A stretch of DNA of 64,000 bases from Rhizobium brockwellii. Lineage in GTDB: Bacteria; Pseudomonadota; Alphaproteobacteria; Rhizobiales; Rhizobiaceae. Position 1 is the stretch's first letter, and every line of letters starts with the position of its first letter. Where the stretch lies: the NCBI RefSeq assembly GCF_000769405.2, contig NZ_CP053440.1:907706-971705 (forward strand), read 5' to 3'. The position numbers and the translations under genes were made by a program. Shown in pieces: positions 56,901 to 64,000 of this stretch. The notes beneath the pieces were generated by a model. It saw only the letters and a list, made by a program, of their open reading frames with translations. It was not told the DNA's origin and did no database searches.

Positions 56901-57278
56901 TCACCCTCCATCTGTCGATTTATGCAAAGCGTTGGCAATGGCCGCCAGCAGGGCCTGGGCATCGAAGGGCTTGCGGAAAAATCCACTCGCGCCTTGGGCG
57001 CGTCCCTGATCCGCTATCTCGTGGCGGCCCGTGATCATGAATACCGGCAGCTCCGGACGTGACTTCCTCACGAGGTCACGAAGTTCGAAGCCGTCGATGC
57101 CAGGCATTCCGATATCGGTGATGAGCAGGTCGAGGTCCGACAGCCCGTTGACGAGCAGTGAGCCCGCCGACGAGAAGCTGCGGGCCACATAACCTGCGGA
57201 TTCAAGAAGGTCGCCCATCGATTCAAGCAGCCTTGGATCGTCATCGACAATTGCCACGACGTGTCTTGTCTTGTTCAT
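56901..57278 (-). CDS. receiver-only response regulator (CheY-like)
   Basis: A 125-residue protein, a receiver domain with no output part. VVAIVDDDPRLLESMGDLLESAG, phospho-Asp in LLITDIGMPGIDG, VFMITGRHE and Lys in GFFRKPF. ATG 57278 follows GGGAGGG; a TTG at 57284 is too close to that site. Being between two FixJ-type genes, it may draw phosphate from, or fine-tune, the kinase. Confidence 0.88.
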   Translation of the reverse strand: MNKTRHVVAIVDDDPRLLESMGDLLESAGYVARSFSSAGSLLVNGLSDLDLLITDIGMPGIDGFELRDLVRKSRPELPVFMITGRHEIADQGRAQGASGFFRKPFDAQALLAAIANALHKSTDGG

Positions 57279-57280
57279 GT

Positions 57281-57922
57281 TCAATTCCCTCCCACTCGGC
57301 GCGAGTGGGTTATCGGTATTTCCAATCTCTCCGCGATCCGGACGAGATCGGCGAGTGATGCCGCCGCCATTTTCTGCATCACATTTCTTCTGTGGATTTG
57401 CAGCGTCACTTCGCTGATCCCCAATTCGGCTGCTGCCTGCTTGTTGAGAAGTCCGCTGACGACCAGCGGCAGCACCTCGCGCTCTCGTGGCGTCAGGTCG
57501 AGATAGTGTCGCCTCAGCATATCGACTTCGGCGCGTTGCGATCTCTTTTCCCGATCCTCAGCGAGCGCCGCGTGGATTGCTGCCATCAGGTCCGCATCGC
57601 TAAAGGGTTTGGTCAGGAAATCCACCGCGCCGTGCTTGATCGCACGCACCGAGGAGGGAATGTCGCCGTGACCCGTGATGAAGACGATCGGCGGATGATC
57701 CCTGTCGGCGATCTGTCTCTGCAGGTCGAGGCCGTTGATGTCAGGCAGCTCGATATCGAGGATGAGGCAGGCGGGCAAATCCGGTTTCTCCGCTTTCACG
57801 TAGTCGCCGGCCGATTCGAAGGTGATGGCGCGCATGCCGTGCGAGTCCAGCAGCTCGCTGAGCGCTTCCCGAACACGTTCATCGTCATCGACGACGAAGA
57901 CGATATGGTCATCACCCGTCAT
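57281..57922 (-). CDS. FixJ-type response regulator
   Basis: A 213-residue protein; ATG 57922 overlaps the kinase stop as ATGA. Receiver: VFVVDDDERVREALSELL, phospho-Asp in LILDIELPDING, FITGHGDIPSSV, DFLTKPF. Output: LTPREREVLPLVVSGLLNKQAAAELGISEVTLQIHRRNVMQK. It is the most direct partner of the kinase at 57919. It is similar to the regulator at 56207 throughout, suggesting an old duplication. Confidence 0.9.
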   Translation of the reverse strand: MTGDDHIVFVVDDDERVREALSELLDSHGMRAITFESAGDYVKAEKPDLPACLILDIELPDINGLDLQRQIADRDHPPIVFITGHGDIPSSVRAIKHGAVDFLTKPFSDADLMAAIHAALAEDREKRSQRAEVDMLRRHYLDLTPREREVLPLVVSGLLNKQAAAELGISEVTLQIHRRNVMQKMAAASLADLVRIAERLEIPITHSRRVGGN

Positions 57923-60900
57923 GACGCCACCTTCGTTTCTATGGGCAAGGTGAAGAGCAACGTCGCTCCGTGCGGATTGTTCTTCTCGGCCCACAATCGT
58001 CCGCCATGCAGCTCGACGATCGAGCGGCAGATGGCCAGCCCCATGCCCATGCCGTTTTCCTTCGTCGTAAAGAACGGCTCGAACATCTTTTCGGGAAAGT
58101 CGATGCCCTGTCCGCGATCGCTGATCTCGGTCTGGAGGATATTCCCGATCTGGCGCACGCGGATTTCGACGACCCTGTCGCCTGTCGTGGCGTCCATTGC
58201 CTCGATGCCGTTGCGGATGAGATTGATCAGAACCTGCTGGATCTGGACGCGGTCGATTGCGATCGGCGGAAGGGTGGGGTCGACCTCCACCTCCATCCGA
58301 ACGTGACGACGCCAGGCCTCGTCGGCCATGAGGTTGCGGGCTTCGTTGACGATACCGGAGAGCGTCGATGAGATCCTCCTGTCTACGGATTGCTTGAACA
58401 GAGCGCGAATGCGGCTGACGACATCCGCCGCCGAGTTGGCATCCCGGATGATGCGCTCGACCGTCCTCTGTGCCCGCTCCATATTCGGCGGCTCGGCCAT
58501 GAGCCAGCGCTGGCAGGCATGTGAGTTCGCCACGACGGCCGCAAGCGGCTGGTTCACCTCGTGGGCGATGGAGGCTGAAAGCTCGGCCAGGCTCGCCACC
58601 TGGCTCGCCCGTGCAAGACCCTCTCGCACTCGACGCAGATCTTCCTCCGCGTGAACCTCACCGTCGATATCCAGGCAGATTACATTCCACTGGACGATGA
58701 CGCCTTCGGCATTGCGCATCGGTGCCGCGCGCGTCTCGACCCAGCGATATTCACCATCGTGGCGCCGCAGACGGTGCCTACGCGCATAGGGCTCGCCAGA
58801 GGACAACGAATGGGCATAGTTTTCTTTGACACCTGCCACATCGTCGGGATGAACACCGGCATCGAGTGTGCCGTCCAGCCGGGTTTTGCCTGTTCCATCC
58901 AACTCATCGAGATTATAACCGAGGAAGTCACGCAGTTGCTGGCTGCGATAGATCGGTTCTCCATCAGGTGCTGCGCAATCGATCATTGCCGGCAGCGTTT
59001 CAACGAGCTGCCAGAGCGATCGTTCTCTCTCCCGCAGTGCCTCTTCGACGCGCAGTTGATCGTCGATGTCATGCGATAGACCATACCATTGGACGATCCG
59101 GTCGCTCTCGTCCCGCAGCGGCTCGGCACTGCCTTTCACCCAGCGATAGACGCCATCGGCACGCCGCAGGCGATATTGGCTGGAGAAGCGCTCGCCGGTG
59201 GCGAAGGAATGGTTAAGCGCTTCTTCAAGGGTCGCCGCATCGTCGGGATGGACGGCGGCCTCGATGAGAGCCGCCAGCCGGCTCATGCCCGGCCTGTCCA
59301 TATCCGCCATCTCAAGACCGAGAAAATCGATCAGGCGCTTGTTGAAGAAGGTTGGAGCGCCTTCCGGATTGAGCCGCCAGAGCAGGCTGGGAACCATATC
59401 GACGAGTTGCGAAAGCTCCCGCTCCCGGTCGCGTAGCGCTTCCTGCGCGCGCATCTCATCGTCAATGTCGACTGAGATCACATACCATTGCATGATTGCG
59501 CCAATTTGATCACGCAGCGGTTCCGCGCGACCGTCGACCCAGCGATAGGCACCGTCGACGCGACGCATGCGATATTTTATCGAGAAAGGTTCGCCGCTGG
59601 CGAGGGAATGGTGGATCGTCTCCAGCACCATTGGGGCGTCGTCGGGATGGATGAGGGTACCAATGACCGCCGCCAGCCGGCTCATGCCCGGCCTGTCCAT
59701 ATCCCCTACGTCGAGACCGAAGAAGTCGATCAGTCGCTTGTTGAAAAAGACCGGCTCGCCCTCCGGCGTCAGACGCCTGATCTGAACCGGGACCATGTCG
59801 ACGAGCTGTGAGAGTTCGCGCTCCCGATTGCGCAACGCCTCCAGCGCGCGTACCTCTTCGTCGATGTCGAGAGAAACGCCATACCATTCCGCGACCGTTC
59901 CGTCATCGTCGCGCCGGGGCTCCACACGGCATTCCGCCCAGCGGTAGACGTCATCCTTTTCGCGCCAGCGAAATCGCATCGCAGAGCCGTCGCCGGTTTC
60001 GAAGCAGTTCCTGAGCGTGCGCTGGATATCGGGAGCGTCTTCGGGATGAACTAGCTGCTGCAGAAGATCGTCGATACGCAGTTCACCGAGAGCGTCAAAA
60101 TTGGCGATTACGGAGCGGAAATGATCCTGATATCGCTTATTGAAATAGAACGAGCCGCCGGTGGGCTCCACACTCCAGATGCGGACCGGCACGGCGTCTA
60201 TGATCTGCTGGAGCTGTTGTTGGCTTCGCCGCACAGCATCCTCGGCATGGACCTGATCGTCGATGTCGTGACAAAGGCCGTACCACTGGACGATGCGCCC
60301 CGACTGATCCCGCATTGGTTCGGCACGGCTCGACATCCAGCGATAGAGGCCGTCGGCACGGCGCAGGCGATAGCGCATGGCAAAGCTGCCGCCGCTGACG
60401 AGACAATGACGAAGGGCGTCTCCGAACCCCGCCGCATCCTCGGGGTGGATGGTGGCCTCTAGAACCGCCTCCAGCCGGCTCATGCCGGGCTTGTCGAAAT
60501 CCGCCACATCGAGACCGAGGAAATCGATCATTCGTTTGTTGAAGAAGGTCGGCTCGCCTTCAGGCGTCAGGCGCCAGACGTGGCTCGGAACCATATCCAC
60601 GAGGTGTGAGAGCTCCCGCTCCCGTTCGCGTAATGTCCCCACGCTTTGGCGCAAAGTGAGCACCGCCAGCTGATGCTGACGGGATATGGCGGCGACAATC
60701 AGCGCCGAAAATGCCGAGATGGCCAGAAACAGCTGCAGCATGATCTGATTGTGTTTCTGGGATTCGGGATCGCCGGCAAATTGGCTGGCGCCTGTTATCG
60801 TGAATACCGCCGTGATCAAAGCAAGCAGAGCGAGCGATACGGCGGCGCCCTTGAACTCGAAACGGACCGCCGCCCAAAGAAGAGGCGGCATGATGATATA

Positions 60901-61641
60901 TGCGAAGGGAAGGTAGCCGCTCAGTGAAAGAGCCGCGACACCGAGAAAAATCAGCCCCAGGACGCAGGCTTCCGTCCATTGCGCGGCCGAGAGCCGGGTC
61001 TTGCCGCGCCAGCTTTGAAACACAACCAGTGCCAGCGGCGCTACGATCAAGACGCCGGTGGCGTCTCCGATCCACCACAGAGGCCAAGCTGTGGAGAAAG
61101 ACTGCGATTGTATGCCAAACCACGCCAGTGTCGCACTTCCCACGGTCGCACTGACCATGGGCGCAATCCCGGCGCCCAGTACGACAAATGCGAAAACGTC
61201 TTGCAAGGTTTCCAATCGAACCGGCCGCGTCAAGGTCCGGTTGACGAGCCATGCCCCGGCCATCGCTTCGAGGGCGTTACCGATGTAGATCAGGAAGGCC
61301 GCAGGCGGCGGACTGCCGAACCACAAAAAGTTGCTGAACAGTTCGGCCAGGCAGCCCCCCAGCACCCACCAAGGCCAGCTGGAGCCGGAAGCGAGGACAA
61401 GTGTCGCGATGAAAAGTCCGCTTGCAGGCCAGATAGAAATACCTGTTCCAGGGACGATCGCGAGCGACTGGGCAAATCCGCAGGCCAGCACATAGGCCGC
61501 GATGAAAAGCCCCAGATGCAGGGGGCGAGGGCGGTGTGACCAGACGCTCAGCATCAACTGCTCCTGCCGGACAGAGAAAACCGGGGGATCGTCAGCATTT
61601 CCTGCAGTAGTCGTTGTCGATTTCGGGGCTGGCGAGCTCAT
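57919..61641 (-). CDS. MASE1 sensor histidine kinase with five tandem PAS domains
   Basis: A 1240-residue protein if started at ATG 61641; ATG 61692 adds 17 residues, and neither has a strong ribosome site. Order: MASE1 membrane sensor with about eight helices (residues about 40-325), five PAS/PAC domains near 345-470, 475-600, 605-735, 740-865 and 870-1000, then a HisKA domain with phospho-His at residue 1027 in SIAHEVNQPL, and an ATPase domain with the N-box near 1144 and GQGIDF, GMGMGLA. PAS 1, 3 and 4 share long near-identical stretches (VDMVPS, FFNKRLIDF, PGMSRL). No receiver domain. It probably phosphorylates the regulators downstream. Confidence 0.92.
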   Translation of the reverse strand: MSSPAPKSTTTTAGNADDPPVFSVRQEQLMLSVWSHRPRPLHLGLFIAAYVLACGFAQSLAIVPGTGISIWPASGLFIATLVLASGSSWPWWVLGGCLAELFSNFLWFGSPPPAAFLIYIGNALEAMAGAWLVNRTLTRPVRLETLQDVFAFVVLGAGIAPMVSATVGSATLAWFGIQSQSFSTAWPLWWIGDATGVLIVAPLALVVFQSWRGKTRLSAAQWTEACVLGLIFLGVAALSLSGYLPFAYIIMPPLLWAAVRFEFKGAAVSLALLALITAVFTITGASQFAGDPESQKHNQIMLQLFLAISAFSALIVAAISRQHQLAVLTLRQSVGTLRERERELSHLVDMVPSHVWRLTPEGEPTFFNKRMIDFLGLDVADFDKPGMSRLEAVLEATIHPEDAAGFGDALRHCLVSGGSFAMRYRLRRADGLYRWMSSRAEPMRDQSGRIVQWYGLCHDIDDQVHAEDAVRRSQQQLQQIIDAVPVRIWSVEPTGGSFYFNKRYQDHFRSVIANFDALGELRIDDLLQQLVHPEDAPDIQRTLRNCFETGDGSAMRFRWREKDDVYRWAECRVEPRRDDDGTVAEWYGVSLDIDEEVRALEALRNRERELSQLVDMVPVQIRRLTPEGEPVFFNKRLIDFFGLDVGDMDRPGMSRLAAVIGTLIHPDDAPMVLETIHHSLASGEPFSIKYRMRRVDGAYRWVDGRAEPLRDQIGAIMQWYVISVDIDDEMRAQEALRDRERELSQLVDMVPSLLWRLNPEGAPTFFNKRLIDFLGLEMADMDRPGMSRLAALIEAAVHPDDAATLEEALNHSFATGERFSSQYRLRRADGVYRWVKGSAEPLRDESDRIVQWYGLSHDIDDQLRVEEALRERERSLWQLVETLPAMIDCAAPDGEPIYRSQQLRDFLGYNLDELDGTGKTRLDGTLDAGVHPDDVAGVKENYAHSLSSGEPYARRHRLRRHDGEYRWVETRAAPMRNAEGVIVQWNVICLDIDGEVHAEEDLRRVREGLARASQVASLAELSASIAHEVNQPLAAVVANSHACQRWLMAEPPNMERAQRTVERIIRDANSAADVVSRIRALFKQSVDRRISSTLSGIVNEARNLMADEAWRRHVRMEVEVDPTLPPIAIDRVQIQQVLINLIRNGIEAMDATTGDRVVEIRVRQIGNILQTEISDRGQGIDFPEKMFEPFFTTKENGMGMGLAICRSIVELHGGRLWAEKNNPHGATLLFTLPIETKVAS

Positions 61642-61905
61642 GTTGCGAAGCGTAATCCCGCCGCACCACAACCGCAACTCATGGAAACCCATGCATTGCG
61701 GCGCAATGTAGCCGGAATTTTCGGACGAACGACGGATCGGAAGACTGTTCTGTTTTCGCGACGGCGCATCCTAGACTTCAGACTGGTTTCGCTATCCCCT
61801 ACGGCTAGGGCACCAGACCTCAGGCACGATGGAAGGCGTTCGACTTTCCGGTCATTGTCGATCTGCGTGAGGCATTGCAGTAGACATGCAACAGAGGATG
61901 CCGAT

Positions 61906-62658
61906 ATGAAAGTCACCGTGGTGGGAGCAAGCGGTCTGATCGGAACGCGGCTCAGCGAGAAGTTGCGCCGATCGGGCCACGATGTCGCGGCCGCATCATT
62001 GTCGCTTGGCGTCGACACGGTTACCGGCAAGGGACTGGACGTGGCGATGGCGGGAACCGAAGTCGTTGTGGACGTGACCAATGCCGCATCGTTCGGTGAC
62101 GGTTCGGCGCTCGATTTCTTCAAGTCGTCGACGAAGAATTTGCTCGCAGCTGCGGCGCAAGCCGGCATCCGGCACTATCTCGCACTCTCCGTCGTCGGCA
62201 CGCCGCGCCTCGTGGAGAGCGATTATTTTCGCGCGAAAATGGTGCAGGAAAATCTCATCCGGGCTTCAGGTCGACCCTATACGATCCTCCGCTCCACGCA
62301 ATTTTACGAGTTCATAAACGGATTGATCGACATCGGTGCGGAAGGCAATGTCTTTCGATTGCCATCGGCGTTGATGAGGCCGGTCGCAGCCGGGGATGTC
62401 GCTGCATTCCTGGCGCAACTGGCAGCCGGCGCTCCCTTGGGCGATGTCGTCGAAATCGGCGGCCCGGAGCAGTTCGGCATCGATGAAATCGCCCGGATCT
62501 ATCTCGCCGCGAACGAAGACGAACGCCAGGTGATAACCGATCAATCCACGTCGTATTTTGGCGTCGAACTGACCGACGACGCACTGATTCCCGGCGCCGG
62601 TGCGCGCATGGCGCGCCAGACGCTTTCCGACTGGCTCTACCAGTCGATGGGGGAGTAG
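61906..62658 (+). CDS. NAD(P)-binding NmrA-like protein
   Basis: A 250-residue protein; ATG 61906 follows GAGG. N-terminal Rossmann motif VTVVGASGLIGTRLSEKL, then DVAAASLSLG, and middle strings GIRHYLALSVVGTPRLVESDYFRAKMVQENLIRASG and YTILRSTQFYEF, as in NmrA/YwnB-type atypical short-chain proteins. No classic Tyr-x-x-x-Lys catalytic pair is evident in the usual place, so it may be a redox sensor or quinone/flavin reductase. Divergent from the kinase. Confidence 0.88.
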   Translation: MKVTVVGASGLIGTRLSEKLRRSGHDVAAASLSLGVDTVTGKGLDVAMAGTEVVVDVTNAASFGDGSALDFFKSSTKNLLAAAAQAGIRHYLALSVVGTPRLVESDYFRAKMVQENLIRASGRPYTILRSTQFYEFINGLIDIGAEGNVFRLPSALMRPVAAGDVAAFLAQLAAGAPLGDVVEIGGPEQFGIDEIARIYLAANEDERQVITDQSTSYFGVELTDDALIPGAGARMARQTLSDWLYQSMGE

Positions 62659-63394
62659 GCCGTGCGGCTTTTCTTCCGGCCGGTAGGAGACTTAAAATTG
62701 CCCCGCCACAGAACGTTCATCTGGCTGCGATTAGAACCCTCAAAGGCTCACCGCAATCTTTAAATCGAGATGAACGGGGGTTTCAAGGCTTGCCCCTGAA
62801 AGATTGGCGGCGGGTACAATAATGAGCGAGCATATTCCGTGTCGGTTGAGCAGCGTTTAACCCAGCCGCCTAGATCAGTGTTTCGGGGATGCCCCAAGGT
62901 TGACAAAAAGACATCCATTGCCGATCTCTATCTGGGTCAGAAGGTCGGCCCTTACCTCTTCGCCAACAACCGCTTTTATGTGCCGCCACTTTTGGCTCTT
63001 CGGATGTGCGGGCACCGGTACGCCTTCTCGCAAGAACAGCGTCACTTCAGGAGCTTCATCTGATTTGTAGATGCAAATTCTCAAAGGCTCACATCCCTGT
63101 TAACAGCAAATATTGTGCACTGCAAAACGCGGGATGGCAAACATTCATTTGCCGGCTACGTCAACGTTGGCCGGTTTAGACCCTGATCCTGAGGCGCACC
63201 CTGCCGCCCGATGCTGAGGACGGCGTCCGTCGGAAGGTCGAGGGGCGCGACGCTGGAGGTTCGGATGTTTTCAGCTAAGTCGCCGGGGTTCATCACCTCG
63301 AAGCATTCGAGAAACCTTTATGAAGCTCAGGGTTGAACTCATCGCACCCCGCTCCAAATCCCGTCGGCAGGAGTCGAAAGGAGGGCAGGCGCAC
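62659..63394. other. 736-bp stretch without a confident gene
   Basis: Contains a weak 69-codon minus frame at 62875-63084 (listed below) and little else. The phrase CTCAAAGGCTCAC occurs twice (near 62737 and 63077), a short direct repeat. No mobile element or RNA is recognised. Confidence 0.45.
62875..63084 (-). CDS. possible small protein, unknown
   Basis: A 69-residue frame from a TTG start, with only weak ribosome-site support. The sequence (MRICIYKSDEAPEVTLFLREG, split here) reads as protein-like with a plausible beta-alpha pattern and few rare residues. An opposite-strand frame covers the same bases. Treated as possible only. Confidence 0.3.
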   Translation of the reverse strand: MRICIYKSDEAPEVTLFLREGVPVPAHPKSQKWRHIKAVVGEEVRADLLTQIEIGNGCLFVNLGASPKH

Positions 63395-63727
63395 ATGGGC
63401 AACGCACAGGTCGATCGGGTCGGTCGAGTGAGAGCAGGCTTGGGTTTCATTCTCGTCCTCGTTTCCCTGCTGTCCAGCCCTCAATCCTTCGCCGGACCCG
63501 CCGATATCGGCGGCCTGACGGTGACTCTGCCCGACCCTGCCTCAGGCTGGAGGAAAGCCGGCAAGGGGCCGGGCACCAGCGAACGCTATAAGCTTTCCGG
63601 CTACCGTCTCGACCTGACCGATACGAATGGCAAGACGGAAAGCATGAGCATATTCGAACCGGACAAAGGTTTCGATGGGCTTCTGGTGATCAACGGCAAC
63701 AACTACCTGAAGGACGACGGAAAATAG
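63395..63727 (+). CDS. small exported protein, unknown function
   Basis: A 110-residue protein. ATG 63395 follows AAAGGAGGG; an ATG at 63320 adds 25 residues without a better site. Signal peptide: VRAGLGFILVLVSLLSS, cut near AG at about residue 34. The mature part carries LPDPASGWRKAGKGPGTSERYKLSG (split), then KGFDGLLVINGNN, with no cysteine and no known motif. Periplasmic or secreted. Confidence 0.65.
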   Translation: MGNAQVDRVGRVRAGLGFILVLVSLLSSPQSFAGPADIGGLTVTLPDPASGWRKAGKGPGTSERYKLSGYRLDLTDTNGKTESMSIFEPDKGFDGLLVINGNNYLKDDGK

Positions 63728-64000
63728 AGAGGCAGCATCCAGGCTATTGACGAATTGGATTTATCCGGGGAATTTCTTGAATTTCCGGCTGGCTTGAAAG
63801 TCACCCGTGCTGTCTACCATTTCGAGCCATTGCGATGGTTCGCATCGCCTGAAATCGGTCTCATGTCTCCGGCCGTCTCGGCGGGCCGAAACGGGCGGCT
63901 TGGTTAATCATTTGTAAATTGGTAACGAATCGAGGCATATAGTAACTGCGCAACTGAAGCGCTTTCGTTCAAAATTGCGCAGTTATTTGGGAAAAAGATC
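63728..64000. other. 273-bp stretch at the right edge
   Basis: No gene is supported in it. It includes the inverted repeat at 63943-63985 listed separately. The next gene lies outside the window. Confidence 0.5.
63943..63985. promoter_or_regulatory. 11-bp inverted repeat near the right edge
   Basis: TAACTGCGCAA 63943-63953 and TTGCGCAGTTA 63975-63985, perfectly complementary, 21 bp apart. It could be an operator or hairpin of a gene to the right of the window. Confidence 0.5.

Noticed and set aside
62737..63090. Short direct repeat CTCAAAGGCTCAC in the gene-poor stretch
   Set aside because: Only 13 bp and two copies with no further similarity around them; probably chance.

Overview
The window looks like a high-GC alphaproteobacterium of the Rhizobium/Agrobacterium group. 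Reasons: many periplasmic-binding-protein ABC transporters, a GntR-controlled oxidative uronate pathway, FixJ-type regulators, and several palindromic intergenic mosaic repeats like the RIME elements of rhizobia (best copies 3746-3864, 41534-41636, 53819-53932). Function calls come from reading the protein sequences by eye; no database search was run. I see no rRNA, tRNA, CRISPR array, transposase or replication origin.

Layout. 1-5.4 kb: the 3' end of malQ, then small secreted, lipoprotein and membrane proteins of unknown function. 5.5-6.7 kb: a LuxR-type regulator. 6.8-11.8 kb: a LacI regulator divergent from an amino-acid-type ABC system (binding protein, a fused permease-ATPase, an FAD amine oxidase), with three ACCGGT operator-like sites between them. 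12.4-15.6 kb: a phosphodiesterase, a multi-pass membrane protein and a phospholipase D, the same three families as E. coli ybhP-ybhN-clsB. 15.7-20.7 kb: DUF763, a flavin-binding protein, a DMT exporter, and a LysR regulator divergent from a YeiH-type transporter.

21.2-32.7 kb is a nine-gene operon: sugar ABC importer, SorC regulator, aldo/keto reductase, GlpD-like dehydrogenase, DhnA-type aldolase, FGGY kinase and GMC oxidoreductase. It starts behind a perfect 18-bp palindrome and a good sigma70-like promoter. The enzyme set implies uptake, oxidation, phosphorylation and aldol cleavage of a sugar or polyol that I cannot name; it matches neither a standard ery nor a standard lsr operon. 32.9-36.2 kb: a cold-shock protein, two unknown envelope proteins and an alpha/beta hydrolase.

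36.3-53.7 kb is a two-armed hexuronate island around a GntR (FadR-type) regulator. The minus arm encodes a uronate dehydrogenase, an SMP-30 lactonase, a KdgD-like dehydratase and a dipeptide-type ABC importer. The plus arm encodes a second dipeptide-type importer and two galactonate-dehydratase-like enolase-superfamily enzymes. Together they could import a (probably oligomeric) uronate and oxidise it through aldarolactone, aldarate and ketodeoxyaldarate to alpha-ketoglutarate semialdehyde. The last dehydrogenase is not in the window.

53.9-64 kb: an FMN reductase, a nitroreductase, an ArsR regulator, and a two-component set made of a MASE1 kinase with five tandem PAS domains, two FixJ-type regulators and one receiver-only protein. 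A NAD(P)-binding protein, a gene-poor stretch and a small secreted protein follow.
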